Notes: generated by a model from the letters alone, not told the origin. A stretch of DNA of 64,000 nucleotides from Idiomarina sp. (GCA_020831965.1 JAFIFP010000014.1:62001-126000); one strand, 5' to 3'; positions 27,515 to 38,633 are shown, numbered from the stretch's first letter. Program-made: numbers and translations.

Positions 27515-30130
27515 TTAGTCGAGCTCGCTGACGATAGCCTGCTGCAATGCTTGTCGCTCGGCCTTGGTCAGCGCTTCGTGTTGCGCATTGGTCACGATAA
27601 ATAAGTCTTCTGCTTGCTCACCCACAGTGGTGATTTTTGCGGCAGTAAGAATAACCCCCAAACGCTGAAATACCCGAGCTAAACGGGCGATTAAACCGGG
27701 GCGGTCTAGTGTAACTAATTCGAAAGTGGTTTTCCGCGAACTCTTTTGCGGAAGGAACTGCACTTTGGTTTTGACTGTAAAGTTTTTCATCCGACGTGAT
27801 AGCGGGCGATGATATCGAGGTGCATCTCGGCGCTTCCGCAGTACATCGTGCAAGTGCTGACGCACTTCTTCAACACGATGCATTTCCGACAGCGGACTGC
27901 CGTCTTGCTCAAGTACTATAAAGGTATCCATGACATAGCCGTCACGCGTATTAAGGATCTGGGCATCATGAATGGACAGGTGTTCGGCGTCGATTACGGC
28001 AGCAACATTGGCGAATAGATGATTTTCTTCTAAGTGATAAATAAATATTTCAGTGGTGCCGTTATTATTTTCGTCACCAATCAGAATGAGCGGTAGTTGG
28101 TGAGACCGCAAGTGCACGAGATGTTGGGTATGCCAAGCAATTTGTTCTGGCGTGTGGCGGAAGAAGTAATCGGCGGTAAAACGGGCCCAGAGTTGATGGA
28201 CTTCATTTGGCTGATATCCGGCGCTTAACAACAGTCCTAAAGCAAGCCGACGATGCTGTTGCACACGTTCGCGAACATGACCGGCGTTTTCACCGCTGCG
28301 GCCTAGGTGATGGATAGTCGCTCGGTAAAGTTCCTCGAGTAGTGTCGCTTTCCAGTTGTTCCACAAATTCGTATTAGTTGCTCGAATATCGGCGACGGTC
28401 AGGCAGTAGAGATACTGCAGACGTTTCTTCGTTTCTACTTTCGCAGCAAAATCCTGAATCACTTCAGGATCATAAATGTCTCGTTTCTGAGCAGTAATCG
28501 ACATGAGCAGGTGTTGTTCTACCAGCCAGGCAACTAAGGCGCTATCACTCTCGTTATAGCCATGTTGTAAGCAAAAATCGCGCGCATCGATCGCTCCGAG
28601 CTGCGAATGATCGCCGCCACGACCCTTGGCTATGTCGTGGAAAATACCAGCAAGGAACAGTAGCTCGGGCTTTTTCATGCCCTGTACTAATTCGCTACAC
28701 AGTGGGTATTCTTCATTGCGAGAGGTTAGCGTAAAACGGAATAGGTTCCGTACCAGTCGGAAAGTGTGCTCATCTACTGTATAGGCATGGAACAGGTCGA
28801 ATTGCATTTGTCCGACAATTTTCTGCCAAGCGGGCAAATAGCAGGCAATAATGCCATGGCGATGCATTAACAGGAACGCACGGCCAAAGGCTCGAGGATG
28901 CGCTACGAGTTGTCGGAACAAGGCGCGACAGGAGGGGATCTCACAGAGTGGCTGCTCAAGTGCTGCGCGGGCGTTTCTCAGCAAACGGATTGTGTGGGAG
29001 TGAATGCCACGAATCTGTGGGCGCTCGGCAATGGTAATAAAGAACTTCAAGATATTGTCAGGATGACTAAAGGTATCATCGGTACGAGCCATGATGAGTT
29101 TTGCGCTCTGGGCAAAGTGCTCGTTAATCACTTCGGGCTCGAGTAAATCCATCGGGCCCAAAATCGCTTGCTCGAAGAATTGCAATAACATCCGATTGAG
29201 TTCACTGACTTTTAGAACTACTTGAAAGTAGTCTTTCATCATGTGCTCAACGGCGCGTTTGCCTTCTTGATTATAACCTAAACGACGAGCTACATCGGGT
29301 TGATAGTCGAAGAGCAGACGGTCTTCACACTTACCCGCCGTGAGGTGCAGAGCGTAACGAATCCGCCAAAGGAAGTTCTGGCATTCGCGCAGTTCGATAA
29401 ACTCGTCCGCGGTAATGTAGTTGAACTCCACTAAGCTTTCATCTCGACGCGTGCGGAAGTGTTGTTTGGCAATCCAGTGGATCGTTTGAATGTCTCGCAA
29501 ACCACCTGGGGACGCCTTAATATTCGGCTCAAGATTGTAAGACGTACCGTGAAAGTGGCGGTGCCGTTGTTCTTGCTCTTCCCGTTTGGCTTGATAGAAG
29601 TCGCGACTTTGCCATGGGAAACGGGTCACAACTTCATGATGTAACTGATCGGAAAGGGTAGGGCTGCCGACTAAATGGCGACTCTCAATCAATGTGGTCG
29701 CAATGGTGATGTCAGCGGCGGCTTGAATGAGGCAATCGGGAATGGTGCGCACGGCATGACCCACATCAACCCGAACGTCCCAAAGTAGCGTGATTAGTTG
29801 ACTGATACGGTGCTCATCTGCTGCGGACAGGGCATCTTGATGAAGAAATAAGAGGTCGATATCCGAACCGGGGTGCAGCGTTCCGCGGCCGTATCCGCCG
29901 ACTGCGACCAGTGACATGGTGTCATTGGAAAAGCCAAGCTGCCCCCAGAGTTCTCGTAGCATGCCATCAAAGAATTCGGAGCGATGACGAACTAAGGTTT
30001 CAATGTCGGCTTGCAAGAACTGTTCGTCAGCCCATTGATTGTAGGTTTGTAGTTGTTCGCGCCATGGGCCCGGAACATTAGGCTGCTCAGGCCAGTTCGG
30101 AGTATACAGAGCCGGCGACGCAAAAATCAT
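27515..30130 (-). CDS. glnD: [Protein-PII] uridylyltransferase / uridylyl-removing enzyme
   Basis: 871 residues, close to E. coli GlnD (890). The domains in order are a nucleotidyltransferase with [15 protein letters not shown] (78-92), a linker, an HD domain ([11 protein letters not shown] near the start, [14 protein letters not shown] with the metal HD pair) and two C-terminal ACT domains (one near [16 protein letters not shown], one near [14 protein letters not shown]). It uridylylates PII when nitrogen is short and reverses this when glutamine, sensed by ACT, is high. It follows map by 18 nt. Confidence 0.96.
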   Translation of the reverse strand: MIFASPALYTPNWPEQPNVPGPWREQLQTYNQWADEQFLQADIETLVRHRSEFFDGMLRELWGQLGFSNDTMSLVAVGGYGRGTLHPGSDIDLLFLHQDALSAADEHRISQLITLLWDVRVDVGHAVRTIPDCLIQAAADITIATTLIESRHLVGSPTLSDQLHHEVVTRFPWQSRDFYQAKREEQEQRHRHFHGTSYNLEPNIKASPGGLRDIQTIHWIAKQHFRTRRDESLVEFNYITADEFIELRECQNFLWRIRYALHLTAGKCEDRLLFDYQPDVARRLGYNQEGKRAVEHMMKDYFQVVLKVSELNRMLLQFFEQAILGPMDLLEPEVINEHFAQSAKLIMARTDDTFSHPDNILKFFITIAERPQIRGIHSHTIRLLRNARAALEQPLCEIPSCRALFRQLVAHPRAFGRAFLLMHRHGIIACYLPAWQKIVGQMQFDLFHAYTVDEHTFRLVRNLFRFTLTSRNEEYPLCSELVQGMKKPELLFLAGIFHDIAKGRGGDHSQLGAIDARDFCLQHGYNESDSALVAWLVEQHLLMSITAQKRDIYDPEVIQDFAAKVETKKRLQYLYCLTVADIRATNTNLWNNWKATLLEELYRATIHHLGRSGENAGHVRERVQQHRRLALGLLLSAGYQPNEVHQLWARFTADYFFRHTPEQIAWHTQHLVHLRSHQLPLILIGDENNNGTTEIFIYHLEENHLFANVAAVIDAEHLSIHDAQILNTRDGYVMDTFIVLEQDGSPLSEMHRVEEVRQHLHDVLRKRRDAPRYHRPLSRRMKNFTVKTKVQFLPQKSSRKTTFELVTLDRPGLIARLARVFQRLGVILTAAKITTVGEQAEDLFIVTNAQHEALTKAERQALQQAIVSELD

Positions 30131-30148
30131 CAGCGTTGGCCGTTCTGT

Positions 30149-30934
30149 CTAAGCGTTTTGAATCACGCGAGGAAGATCTTCATCCTCACGCAAGGTCAGC
30201 ACTTCAACACCCTCGTCAGTGACTAGCAATGTATGCTCCCACTGCGCACTCAAGCTGCGGTCTTTGGTGAGTACAGTCCAGCCGTCTTTCATTAACTTGG
30301 TGTGACGTTTACCGGCATTAATCATTGGCTCAATGGTTAAGCACATACCCGCTTTTAACTCTTCGCCCGTACCCGGCGAACCGTAGTGCAAGACTTGCGG
30401 TTCTTCGTGGAACTCATCACCGATCCCATGACCGCAGTATTCACGCACAATGGAGTAGCCAAACTTCTCACCGTGTTTTTGAATGGCAGCGCCAATATCG
30501 CCAAGGCGAACACCAGGTTTCACCATGTTGATCGCAAGATAAAGTGCTTCCTGCGTGACCTTAATGAGACGATTCGCGAGAATAGAACCTTCGCCGACCA
30601 CGAACATTTTACTGGTGTCGCCGTGATAACCATCTTTCAATACCGTCACGTCGATGTTGACGATATCGCCATCTTTCAGCTTCTTGTCGTTTGGAATGCC
30701 GTGACAAACGCAGTGGTTCACCGAGGTACAGATAGATTTCGGGAAGCCATGATAATTCAGCGGCGCTGGGTAAGCGTCGTGAGCGATAATGTAGTCATGA
30801 CAAATGGTATTCAGTTCATCTGTGGTAATGCCAGCTTTCACATGAGGGGTAATCATTTCTAAAACACTTGCAGCAAGTCGTCCTGCAACGCGCATTTTTT
30901 CAACTTCTTCTGCTGTTTTAATTTTTACTGCCAT
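30149..30934 (-). CDS. map: Methionine aminopeptidase, type I
   Basis: 261 residues from the ATG at 30934; an in-frame ATG five codons upstream exists, but MAVKIKTAEEVEKMR matches the E. coli N-terminus, with AAAAGG as its binding site. Metal-binding motifs: NIDVTVLKDGYHGDTSKMF (two Asp), GHGIGDEFHEEP (His, Glu) and the C-terminal WEHTLLVT Glu. It removes N-terminal Met from nascent proteins. It is divergent from rpsB, the typical gammaproteobacterial arrangement. Confidence 0.96.
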   Translation of the reverse strand: MAVKIKTAEEVEKMRVAGRLAASVLEMITPHVKAGITTDELNTICHDYIIAHDAYPAPLNYHGFPKSICTSVNHCVCHGIPNDKKLKDGDIVNIDVTVLKDGYHGDTSKMFVVGEGSILANRLIKVTQEALYLAINMVKPGVRLGDIGAAIQKHGEKFGYSIVREYCGHGIGDEFHEEPQVLHYGSPGTGEELKAGMCLTIEPMINAGKRHTKLMKDGWTVLTKDRSLSAQWEHTLLVTDEGVEVLTLREDEDLPRVIQNA

Positions 30935-31040
30935 GACCAACCTTTTCATTAACCCTAAAGCGATAAATTCGAGAGAATCTGAACGACTCCAAAAGTAGAC
31001 CGAGCAAGTTTACCAGAACTTCTTAAGGTGCGCATCTGGC

Positions 31041-31069
31041 TTGTGTTTCATGCCTTGTTATGGTATAAA
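31041..31069 (+). promoter_or_regulatory. Putative sigma70 promoter of rpsB-tsf
   Basis: TTGTGT (31041-31046), a 17-bp spacer and TATAAA (31064-31069), followed by a GC-rich discriminator (TCGCGCCGCC) typical of growth-rate-controlled ribosomal promoters. Transcription would give a leader of about 160 nt before rpsB. Confidence 0.65.
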
Positions 31070-31159
31070 TCGCGCCGCCTGTTCTTTGGTTCTGGTCGCT
31101 CTTTTTGAGTGAGTGGTGCTGCAGACTGCGCAAATACTTAAATTAACACACATATACCG

Positions 31160-31236
31160 ACACATCCTGCGGGGTGCCCTTAGGGGTCGCAGTATGGGGT
31201 ATATGGAGGCCTAACCCCTTAAAAGGAAAATTTATT
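31160..31236 (+). promoter_or_regulatory. Structured rpsB leader, probable S2 autoregulatory element
   Basis: CTGCG (31167-31171) pairs with CGCAG (31188-31192). A second possible stem pairs GGGGT (31196-31200) with ACCCC near 31214-31218. Several G-tracts and C-tracts offer pseudoknot pairing just upstream of the ribosome binding site. In E. coli rpsB-tsf is autoregulated by S2 through its leader, and related elements occur across gammaproteobacteria. That this sequence acts the same way is inferred. Confidence 0.5.
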
Positions 31237-31989
31237 ATGGCAAATGTGTCCATGCGTGACATGCTCAAAGCGGGTGTCCATTTCGGTCACCAAACTCGTT
31301 TCTGGAATCCGAAGATGAAGCCTTATATCTTCGGCGCACGAAACAAAATTCATATCATCAACCTTGAATCTACAGTGCCTATGTTTAACAAGGCGTTGGA
31401 TTTCTTGACTCACGTTGGTTCTAACAACGGTAAAGTTCTGTTTGTTGGTACTAAGCGTGCTGCGTCTGAGCAAGTCTCAGTTGCTGCAAAAGCAAGCGGT
31501 CAGTTCTACGTTCAGCACCGTTGGTTGGGTGGTATGCTGACGAACTGGAAAACAGTTCGCCAGTCAATCAAGCGTTTGAAAGAACTCGAAACTCAAAGCC
31601 AAGACGGTACTTTTGAAAAAATTACCAAGAAAGAAGCACTCACGTTAACGCGTGAAATGCAGAAGCTTGAGAAGAGCCTTGGCGGTATCAAGAACATGGG
31701 CGGTTTACCTGACGCGCTGTTCGTGATCGACGCAGACCATGAGCACATTGCAATCAAAGAAGCGAACAACTTGGGTATCCCAGTTATCGCTATCGTTGAT
31801 ACCAACTCAAACCCAGATGGCGTTGATTACGTGATCCCAGGGAATGACGATGCGATCCGTGCAATTCAGCTCTACTTGACTGCAGCAGCGACTGCAATCA
31901 ACGAAGGCCGTCAGAAAGGCGGTGCTGAAGTTAGCGAAGCAGATGACTTCGTTGAAGCGTCTGAAGACGCTGAAACCAGCGCTGAATAA
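31237..31989 (+). CDS. rpsB: 30S ribosomal protein S2
   Basis: 250 residues from the ATG at 31237, preceded by AAAAGGA. The N-terminus [19 protein letters not shown] and [12 protein letters not shown] are S2 signatures, and the tail is acidic. S2 binds late in 30S assembly with S1. First gene of rpsB-tsf, probably regulated through its structured leader. Confidence 0.97.
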   Translation: MANVSMRDMLKAGVHFGHQTRFWNPKMKPYIFGARNKIHIINLESTVPMFNKALDFLTHVGSNNGKVLFVGTKRAASEQVSVAAKASGQFYVQHRWLGGMLTNWKTVRQSIKRLKELETQSQDGTFEKITKKEALTLTREMQKLEKSLGGIKNMGGLPDALFVIDADHEHIAIKEANNLGIPVIAIVDTNSNPDGVDYVIPGNDDAIRAIQLYLTAAATAINEGRQKGGAEVSEADDFVEASEDAETSAE

Positions 31990-32002
31990 AGCCAAGTTCG
32001 TG

Positions 32003-32028
32003 GCCCGGCGCAAGCCGGGCTATTGTTT
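32003..32028 (+). terminator. rpsB-tsf intercistronic hairpin (attenuator)
   Basis: GCCCGGC-GCAA-GCCGGGC followed by a broken T-run (TATTGTTT), in the 67-nt gap between rpsB and tsf. A partial terminator that may set the rpsB:tsf ratio. Confidence 0.65.
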
Positions 32029-32056
32029 CAAATTCTGACGTATTGAGGACCATATC

Positions 32057-32932
32057 ATGGCAATTACCGCTGCAATGGTAAAAGAACTGCGCGAGCGTAC
32101 TGGCGCAGGCATGATGGATTGTAAAAAAGCACTCGAAGAAGCCAATGGTGATATCGAGCTGGCGATTGAGAATATGCGTAAGAGCGGACAAGCGAAAGCA
32201 GCTAAGAAAGCTGGTCGTATCGCTGCCGAAGGCGTAATTCTTGCAAAAACTGAAGGTAACCTAGGTACCTTGGTTGAATTGAATTGTGAAACTGACTTCG
32301 TTGCTCGTGATGCAAGCTTCCTTGCGTTCGGTGACAAAGTTGTCGCTGCTGCGTTTAGCAATCGTGAAAGCGATGTTGAAGCGTTGCGTGCAACTTCTTT
32401 AGGCGAAGCGACGGTTGACGAAACACGCGAAACTTTGATTGCGAAAATCGGCGAGAATATGAATGTTCGTCGGGTTATCACGATCGAAGCAGGTGACACT
32501 GTTTCTGCATATATTCACGGTAACCGTATTGGTGTTATTGTTGCTTTAACTGGTGGCAATGAAGAACTGGCGAAAGACGTAGCAATGCACGTTGCGGCGA
32601 GTAACCCACAGTTCGTGAAGCCAGAAGATGTTGCAGAAGAAGTGATTGCCAAAGAACGCGAAATCCAAGTGGACATCGCGATTCAGTCTGGTAAGCCAAA
32701 AGAAATTGCTGAGAAAATGGTTGAAGGTCGGATGAAGAAATTCACCGGCGAGATCAGTTTGACTGGTCAGCCTTTCGTGAAAGATCCAAGCAAAACTGTC
32801 GGCGAGTTGCTGAAAGAAACAGGTGCAGACGTTGTGACTTTCGTTCGCTTTGAAGTGGGCGAAGGAATTGAGCGTAAATCAGAGGACTTCGCTGCCGAAG
32901 TTCAAGCTCAGGTCGCAGCAGCTAAGGGTTAA
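32057..32932 (+). CDS. tsf: Elongation factor Ts
   Basis: 291 residues. The N-terminal UBA-like domain ends with [16 protein letters not shown], and the core contains [18 protein letters not shown]-Ts is the nucleotide exchange factor for EF-Tu. It is downstream of rpsB as in most bacteria and is followed by a strong terminator. Confidence 0.97.
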   Translation: MAITAAMVKELRERTGAGMMDCKKALEEANGDIELAIENMRKSGQAKAAKKAGRIAAEGVILAKTEGNLGTLVELNCETDFVARDASFLAFGDKVVAAAFSNRESDVEALRATSLGEATVDETRETLIAKIGENMNVRRVITIEAGDTVSAYIHGNRIGVIVALTGGNEELAKDVAMHVAASNPQFVKPEDVAEEVIAKEREIQVDIAIQSGKPKEIAEKMVEGRMKKFTGEISLTGQPFVKDPSKTVGELLKETGADVVTFVRFEVGEGIERKSEDFAAEVQAQVAAAKG

Positions 32933-32968
32933 GTTTATGGCCCAGTTGCCAAACCCAACCTGAACAAT

Positions 32969-33003
32969 AACCGCGCCTGACGTTAGTCGGCGCGGTTTTT
33001 TTT
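32969..33003 (+). terminator. Intrinsic terminator after tsf
   Basis: AACCGCGCC / GGCGCGGTT stem with an inner GAC/GTC pairing, followed by eight T residues. Confidence 0.9.
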
Positions 33004-33027
33004 AGTCAAAAAAAGGGAAGCCAATAC

Positions 33028-33777
33028 ATGAGTACAAATCCGAAGCCAAGTTATCGTCGCATTCTACTGAAATTAAGTGGTGAAGCGTTAATGGGTGAAG
33101 AGCCGTTTGGTATCGACGCTCGCGTACTGGACCGGATGGCCCAAGAGATTAAGGAAGTTCTTGAGCTTGGTGTTCAGGTCGGAGTTGTGATTGGTGGTGG
33201 TAACCTCTTCCGAGGCGAAGGCTTAGCGAAAGCAGGTATGAACCGAGTGGTCGGCGACCATATGGGCATGCTCGCAACGGTAATGAACGGCTTAGCTATG
33301 CGCGATGCGCTGCACCGGGCGTATGTCAACGCGCGTCTGATGTCAGCCATTGAGCTCGCGGGTGTTTGCGATAGCTATAATTGGGCAGAAGCCATTAGTT
33401 TACTCAAATCGGGTCGCGTCGTTATTTTCTCCGCAGGGACTGGAAATCCATTCTTTACGACAGATTCTGCAGCCTGTTTGCGCGGCATCGAAATTGAAGC
33501 AGAAGTTGTTTTGAAAGCAACGAAAGTAGACGGCGTCTATAGCGAAGACCCAATGAAAAATCCTGACGCCACGCGCTATGATAAGCTAGATTATTCGCAA
33601 GTATTAGAGCAAGAACTCAAGGTCATGGACCTTGCGGCGTTCACCTTGGCGCGGGACCATAACTTGCCTATTCGAATTTTTAATATGAATAAACCAGGTG
33701 CACTGAAAGCCGTGATTATGGGCGAGGATGAGGGTACACTTATCACACGGCTAAAGAAGAACACTGAAGAATCCTGA
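33028..33777 (+). CDS. pyrH: UMP kinase
   Basis: 249 residues of the amino-acid-kinase fold: KLSGEALMG near residue 14, GGGNLFRG, and [13 protein letters not shown]. It phosphorylates UMP to UDP and is hexameric and GTP-activated in gammaproteobacteria. It precedes frr by 11 nt; a terminator separates it from tsf, so pyrH-frr probably has its own promoter or receives readthrough. Confidence 0.96.
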   Translation: MSTNPKPSYRRILLKLSGEALMGEEPFGIDARVLDRMAQEIKEVLELGVQVGVVIGGGNLFRGEGLAKAGMNRVVGDHMGMLATVMNGLAMRDALHRAYVNARLMSAIELAGVCDSYNWAEAISLLKSGRVVIFSAGTGNPFFTTDSAACLRGIEIEAEVVLKATKVDGVYSEDPMKNPDATRYDKLDYSQVLEQELKVMDLAAFTLARDHNLPIRIFNMNKPGALKAVIMGEDEGTLITRLKKNTEES

Positions 33778-33788
33778 GAGGAAATATC

Positions 33789-34346
33789 GTGATTAAGGAA
33801 ATCGTGGCAGATGCCAAAGATCGAATGAATAAGAGCGTCGAATCATTGAAGTCACAAATGAGCAAGGTTCGCACTGGGCGTGCGCACCCGAGCATACTCG
33901 ACTCAGTAATGGTGCCGTACTACGGAGTAGACACTCCGCTCAAGCAACTCGCGAACATTACGGTTGAAGACTCTCGTACGTTGAGCATCACCGTTTTTGA
34001 TAAAGGCTCTTCAGGAGCAGTTGAGAAGGCTATCTTAACCTCAGATTTGGGCTTGAACCCAGCAGCAGCAGGTACAGTGATTCGCGTACCATTGCCTGCA
34101 CTGACCGAAGAACGTCGTAAAGAACTTGTGAAAGTTGTTCGCAATGAAGCTGAAGGTGGGCGCGTTGCTGTGCGTAACGTTCGTCGTGACGCGAACAATG
34201 ACATTAAAGAGCTCTTGAAAGAGAAAGAAATCACAGAAGACGAAGAACGTCGTGCACAAGAAGAAATTCAAAAGCTTACCGATGAAGCGGTGAAGCGAAT
34301 TGATGAATTCTTAGCCGCAAAAGAAACAGAGCTGATGGAAGTTTAA
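33789..34346 (+). CDS. frr: Ribosome recycling factor
   Basis: 185 residues with a GTG start preceded by GAGAGGA. RRF features include [31 protein letters not shown] and [16 protein letters not shown]. With EF-G it splits post-termination ribosomes. A terminator follows its stop. Confidence 0.97.
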   Translation: MIKEIVADAKDRMNKSVESLKSQMSKVRTGRAHPSILDSVMVPYYGVDTPLKQLANITVEDSRTLSITVFDKGSSGAVEKAILTSDLGLNPAAAGTVIRVPLPALTEERRKELVKVVRNEAEGGRVAVRNVRRDANNDIKELLKEKEITEDEERRAQEEIQKLTDEAVKRIDEFLAAKETELMEV

Positions 34347-34375
34347 CCGCTTGTCGGTGACTTCGTTGGAGTAGG

Positions 34376-34412
34376 ACGCCGTGTCAGGTATACTTGCACG
34401 GCGTTTATTTTT
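34376..34412 (+). terminator. Intrinsic terminator after frr
   Basis: ACGCCGTG / CACGGCGT stem (34376-34383 with 34397-34404) followed by TTATTTTTT, 30 nt after the frr stop. uppS starts 16 nt further on. Confidence 0.8.
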
Positions 34413-34427
34413 TATGGGTTAAGCAGC

Positions 34428-35189
34428 ATGACAGCAACGGATAGCAGTAACCCAGCTGTAGTATTTCCACGTCACGTCGCCATTATTATGGACGGTAATG
34501 GGCGTTGGGCGAAGCAGCGTGGGAAAAGTCGGACCCATGGTCATCGTGCTGGTGCTAGTGCGGTGCGTAAGGCCGTGGCGTTTGCTCGACGAAATGGAAT
34601 TGAGGCGTTAACTCTCTTTGCTTTTAGCAGTGAGAATTGGGGGCGACCCGCGCAAGAGGTGAGCGTTCTTATGGAACTGTTCATGTCGGTACTTAAGCGT
34701 GAGGTTCCGCAGTTAAAGAAAAACGGTGTGCGGTTGAAAGTGGTGGGTGACATAAGCCGCTTTAGCGACCGTTTGCAGGACCGTATTCGCCAAGCGGAAG
34801 CACAGACTGCCGAAGGGCAAGAATTGGTTCTGAGTATTGCCGCGAATTATGGCGGACGGTGGGACATCGTGAATGCTGCAAAGGAGCTTGCGGCACAAGT
34901 GCATGCCGGTGAGTTAGAGGTGGCTGACATTGATGAGTCATCCTTTGAGCGCCAACTGTGCCTTGCAGATTTACCTGCGCCGGATCTCTTGATTCGTACC
35001 GGCGGTGATATCAGAATAAGTAACTTTCTGTTGTGGCAGCTTGCTTACGCAGAACTCTACTTTGCCGACATCTTGTGGCCAGACTTTGATGACCACGCCT
35101 TTGCTGAAGCTATTGATGCTTTTGTGCGAAGAGAGCGGCGATTTGGCCTGACCAGCGAACAACGACAAGAATTGCTGGCGGGTGGTTGA
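34428..35189 (+). CDS. uppS: Undecaprenyl diphosphate synthase
   Basis: 253 residues. The cis-prenyltransferase signature IIMDGNGRWA places the catalytic Asp at residue 22, with FAFSSENWGRP and RTGGDIRISNFLLWQ further on. It makes the C55 lipid carrier for peptidoglycan and O-antigen from FPP and IPP. It starts the envelope gene run and is followed by cdsA after 15 nt. Confidence 0.96.
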   Translation: MTATDSSNPAVVFPRHVAIIMDGNGRWAKQRGKSRTHGHRAGASAVRKAVAFARRNGIEALTLFAFSSENWGRPAQEVSVLMELFMSVLKREVPQLKKNGVRLKVVGDISRFSDRLQDRIRQAEAQTAEGQELVLSIAANYGGRWDIVNAAKELAAQVHAGELEVADIDESSFERQLCLADLPAPDLLIRTGGDIRISNFLLWQLAYAELYFADILWPDFDDHAFAEAIDAFVRRERRFGLTSEQRQELLAGG

Positions 35190-35204
35190 GATGAGGATTC
35201 ATTT

Positions 35205-36068
35205 TTGCTGAAACAACGTGTTTTGACAGCGGCGGTGCTTATACCGTTAGCGCTGGGGGTGATTTTCTATCTGCCACTGGAGTGGTTTGCGTATGCGACA
35301 CTTGTGGTACTAGTCCTCGCGGCGTGGGAATGGTCGCCATTGATGGGTGTGCACCGACAAGTTGGCAGGATGATTTATGCTGTCGTGGTCGCAGCCATTA
35401 TTGGGTGCTTAATTTATTTAGTCCCGGCAGGAGAAATTTGGCAGGCCAGTGCACTTAACCCAATCTTATTTTGGACAGTGCTTGCGGGCGGCCTCTGGTG
35501 GTTATTGGCCATTATTTTGGTTGTGAACTTCCCAAAGAGCCGTTGTTTATGGGCGAAGAGCCGTCTCTTTGTGGCTGTATTTGGCTTACTCGTGTTGGTG
35601 CCGGCATGGGCCGCGTTAATGAGTCTGCGCTCACTGCACATTGATACCCAATTCTATTTTGGCGCATGGGCGGTGTTTTTTACCTTTGTACTGGTCTGGG
35701 CTGCCGATGTGGGCGCTTATTTCGCAGGCAAGCGATTTGGTAAGGCGAAGCTCATGCCAGAAGTCAGTCCTGGCAAAACGCGAGAAGGTTTTATTGGCGG
35801 TCTTCTGTTAGCCGTTTTGATCATGATTGGGGTCGCAGCATATATACCGGTGCCACAAGATAAGCTCATTGGCTATTTTCTAGTCGGTATTGTGACGGTG
35901 GTTGTCTCAGTGTTCGGCGATTTGAATGAAAGCATGTTCAAGCGATGTGCTGGTGTGAAAGACAGTGGAACAATTTTGCCGGGACACGGTGGGATTCTTG
36001 ACCGTATCGACAGCCTTACGTCTGCGCTTCCAGTCTTTACTCTTGGGTATCTGTGGTTAATCCATTAA
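35205..36068 (+). CDS. cdsA: Phosphatidate cytidylyltransferase
   Basis: 287 residues, start TTG at 35205 with GAGG about 8 nt upstream; no better ATG precedes the first helix. Multiple membrane helices span most of the protein. The C-terminal CDP-alcohol-type signature CAGVKDSGTILPGHGGILDR is complete, with LMPEVSPGKTREGFIGG before it. It makes CDP-diacylglycerol from phosphatidate and CTP, the branch point of phospholipid synthesis. Confidence 0.95.
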   Translation: MLKQRVLTAAVLIPLALGVIFYLPLEWFAYATLVVLVLAAWEWSPLMGVHRQVGRMIYAVVVAAIIGCLIYLVPAGEIWQASALNPILFWTVLAGGLWWLLAIILVVNFPKSRCLWAKSRLFVAVFGLLVLVPAWAALMSLRSLHIDTQFYFGAWAVFFTFVLVWAADVGAYFAGKRFGKAKLMPEVSPGKTREGFIGGLLLAVLIMIGVAAYIPVPQDKLIGYFLVGIVTVVVSVFGDLNESMFKRCAGVKDSGTILPGHGGILDRIDSLTSALPVFTLGYLWLIH

Positions 36069-36086
36069 TGGTGTATACGGATTAAG

Positions 36087-37289
36087 ATGTCAAAACGACA
36101 AAACATTTCCATTTTGGGCTCTACTGGCTCAATTGGCCAAAGCACTCTGGACGTGGTTGCACGCCATCCAGAGCGCTTTGCTGTGTTTGCCTTGACGGCA
36201 CAGTCGAATTGGCAAGATTTGTTGAAACAGTGCCTAGAGTGCGAACCTACTTATGCTGTTCTCATCAATGAATCAGCTGCAAAACATCTCCGCGAAGCTC
36301 TGAAAGCCAAACAGTCCACGACTGAAGTCTTAGTGGGCGCAGCAGCACTCAATGAGGTTGTTGCCGCCGCTGAAGTGGATTGTGTGATGGCGGCGATTGT
36401 GGGCGCAGCAGGACTGTTACCAACCTTAGCCGCAGCAGCTGCGGGCAAACGTATCTTGTTAGCCAATAAAGAAGCCTTAGTAATGAGTGGGCAGCTTTTT
36501 ATGGACACAGCAGCTCGCTCAGGCGCACAAGTACTGCCGGTGGACAGTGAGCATAATGCAATCTTCCAGTCGTTACCTGAGTCCATACAGCGAGCGCAGG
36601 GCACACTGGCACTGCAAGACTTTGGGGTGCAGAAAATACTACTCACGGGTTCGGGTGGTCCGTTTCGCGAATTACCTTTGAGTGATCTGGACCAACAGTC
36701 GCCGCAAGCAGCCTGTGCACATCCTAATTGGTCGATGGGCCAAAAGATTTCCGTCGACTCAGCAACGATGCTGAACAAAGGATTAGAATATATTGAGGCG
36801 CGTTGGCTGTTTAACTGCCAGCGGCATGAACTGGAAGTTTTACTGCATCCGCAAAGCGTGATTCATTCCATGGTGCAATACACTGATGGCTCTGTGTTGG
36901 CACAACTCGGGCAACCTGATATGCGGACACCGATTGCCCATGTGTTGTCTTACCCGGAGCGAATTAAAAGTGGCGTCGACCCTCTGGATTTTGCCACTAT
37001 GGGGGCTTTGACCTTTGCGCAGCCAGAACCTGAGCGCTATCCATGTTTACAGTTAGCCATGGATGCCTGTTGGGAAGGGCAAGCAGCAAGTACGGCGTTA
37101 AATGCAGCAAATGAAGTTGCCGTTGCTGCATTTTTAGCCGAACAGATTCCATTTACAGCTATTTCGGCAGTTTGTACGCACGTTTTGGAACAACCACGGA
37201 TCTCAGTGGTCGATGAACTGGCGGCAATTTTGGCGTGCGATCAAGATGCACGACGCCAGGCGCAACACTTTATTGGGACGAGGTGGTAA
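36087..37289 (+). CDS. dxr: 1-deoxy-D-xylulose 5-phosphate reductoisomerase
   Basis: 400 residues (also called ispC). NADPH motif [13 protein letters not shown] from residue 11, NKEALVMSG, and the metal-binding [17 protein letters not shown] and [13 protein letters not shown] complete the active site. It converts DXP to MEP, the committed step of the non-mevalonate isoprenoid pathway that feeds UppS upstream. Its stop directly abuts the rseP GTG. Confidence 0.96.
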   Translation: MSKRQNISILGSTGSIGQSTLDVVARHPERFAVFALTAQSNWQDLLKQCLECEPTYAVLINESAAKHLREALKAKQSTTEVLVGAAALNEVVAAAEVDCVMAAIVGAAGLLPTLAAAAAGKRILLANKEALVMSGQLFMDTAARSGAQVLPVDSEHNAIFQSLPESIQRAQGTLALQDFGVQKILLTGSGGPFRELPLSDLDQQSPQAACAHPNWSMGQKISVDSATMLNKGLEYIEARWLFNCQRHELEVLLHPQSVIHSMVQYTDGSVLAQLGQPDMRTPIAHVLSYPERIKSGVDPLDFATMGALTFAQPEPERYPCLQLAMDACWEGQAASTALNAANEVAVAAFLAEQIPFTAISAVCTHVLEQPRISVVDELAAILACDQDARRQAQHFIGTRW

Positions 37290-38633
37290 GTGGATCAGTT
37301 TTTCTGGGCATTAGGTGCGTTTCTCGTTGCGCTAGGATTGGTTGTCACCTTCCATGAGTACGGACACTTTTGGGTGGCTCGCCGCTGTGGCGTAAAGGTT
37401 CTTACTTTCTCGCTTGGATTTGGTAAGCCACTCGTGAAATGGAAAGGACGCGACGGTACACAGTATCAGATAGCCATGATTCCGTTGGGCGGTTATGTCA
37501 GAATGCTCGACCATGAGTTGGACCCAGTGTCTGGCGATGAAGTGCAGTATTCATTTCGCTCGAAATCAGTATTTCAGCGTATGGCCGTAGTGGTTGCCGG
37601 GCCGATAGCGAACTTTATCTTCGCAATTGCTGCACTGTGGTTGATGTTGATGATTGGTTTGCCCTCGTTGAAACCGATCATTGGTGAAGTTGAAGCCGAG
37701 AGTATTGCGGCGCGAGCAGGCATTCAATCGCAAAGTGAGATTGTGGCAGTCGATGGCCACCGAGTAAGAGATTGGCAAGACATTAATTTACGCCTCATTA
37801 ATCGCTTGGGTGATCGCGAAACCTCATTGCGGGTTGTTACAGCCGAGGGAGTTGAGCGTGACTACCGTCTTGACTTGACCGGTTGGCGCTTTGACCCTGA
37901 TGTGGACACCACGGTTGGCAGTTTGGGCTTGTCTCTTTTTCAGCCCGCGGCGACAACAACGTTAGCGTGGATCAACGAAGATTCGCCTGCGGCTAGAGCC
38001 GGATTGCGAGAAGGTGATAAAATTGTTGGGGTTGAGGGAACTCAAACGGATGATTGGGAACAAATAAGAGGCTTCATTTTTGACCGACCGGGTGAAGAGG
38101 TTTGGTTTCAAGTGGAGCGAGATGGTAACGTACTGGAACTTCTGGTGCAGGTGGGTGAGGTTGACGGGCACGGATTTATCGGTGTCGCGCCGTTCCAAGA
38201 GCCTTACCCGGAAGCGTATCGGTTTACGTTACAATATGGACCATTCGGCGCGCTCGTTGGCGGTGTAGAACGGACCTGGCAGTTGATGGGTGTAAGTCTA
38301 TCAATGATTAAAAAGCTCGTGACAGGCGATATTGCCGTGTCAAATTTGAGTGGCCCAGTGGGAATTGCTCAAGGCGCCGGTTCTACTGCAAGTTATGGTT
38401 TAGTGTATTTTCTGAGTTTTCTGGCCTTAATTAGCGTGAGCCTCGGAATTTTGAATCTTTTGCCTATCCCGATGTTGGATGGGGGGCATTTGTTGTTTTA
38501 CCTGATCGAGTGGGTGCGTGGGAAACCTGTACCAGATCACGTTCAGGAAATCGGCTTTCGAGTCGGGCTAGTGATTTTGATGTTATTGATGACGGTCGCA
38601 CTATTTAACGATATTAACCGACTGTTACCCTAA
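37290..38633 (+). CDS. rseP: Site-2 intramembrane metalloprotease RseP
   Basis: 447 residues, GTG start. The zinc motif HEYGH is at 22-26 in the first transmembrane segment (the usual form is HEFGH, a conservative change). Two PDZ domains occupy about 115-295, and the second zinc-ligand motif LDG is at 396-398 in the third helix. It cleaves RseA in the sigma-E envelope stress cascade and clears signal peptides. It sits directly before bamA, whose product it helps monitor. Confidence 0.96.
   Translation: MDQFFWALGAFLVALGLVVTFHEYGHFWVARRCGVKVLTFSLGFGKPLVKWKGRDGTQYQIAMIPLGGYVRMLDHELDPVSGDEVQYSFRSKSVFQRMAVVVAGPIANFIFAIAALWLMLMIGLPSLKPIIGEVEAESIAARAGIQSQSEIVAVDGHRVRDWQDINLRLINRLGDRETSLRVVTAEGVERDYRLDLTGWRFDPDVDTTVGSLGLSLFQPAATTTLAWINEDSPAARAGLREGDKIVGVEGTQTDDWEQIRGFIFDRPGEEVWFQVERDGNVLELLVQVGEVDGHGFIGVAPFQEPYPEAYRFTLQYGPFGALVGGVERTWQLMGVSLSMIKKLVTGDIAVSNLSGPVGIAQGAGSTASYGLVYFLSFLALISVSLGILNLLPIPMLDGGHLLFYLIEWVRGKPVPDHVQEIGFRVGLVILMLLMTVALFNDINRLLP

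Noticed and set aside
30386-30862. A 158-codon open frame antisense to map
   Set aside because: Shadow of a confirmed methionine aminopeptidase gene with no motif or binding site of its own.
32020-32499. A 159-codon open frame antisense to tsf
   Set aside because: Shadow frame of EF-Ts, Ser/Ala-rich without recognisable features.
36251-36778. A 175-codon open frame antisense to dxr
   Set aside because: It lies wholly within the dxr coding sequence, which has all family motifs; the antisense product is low-complexity Ala/Ser-rich.
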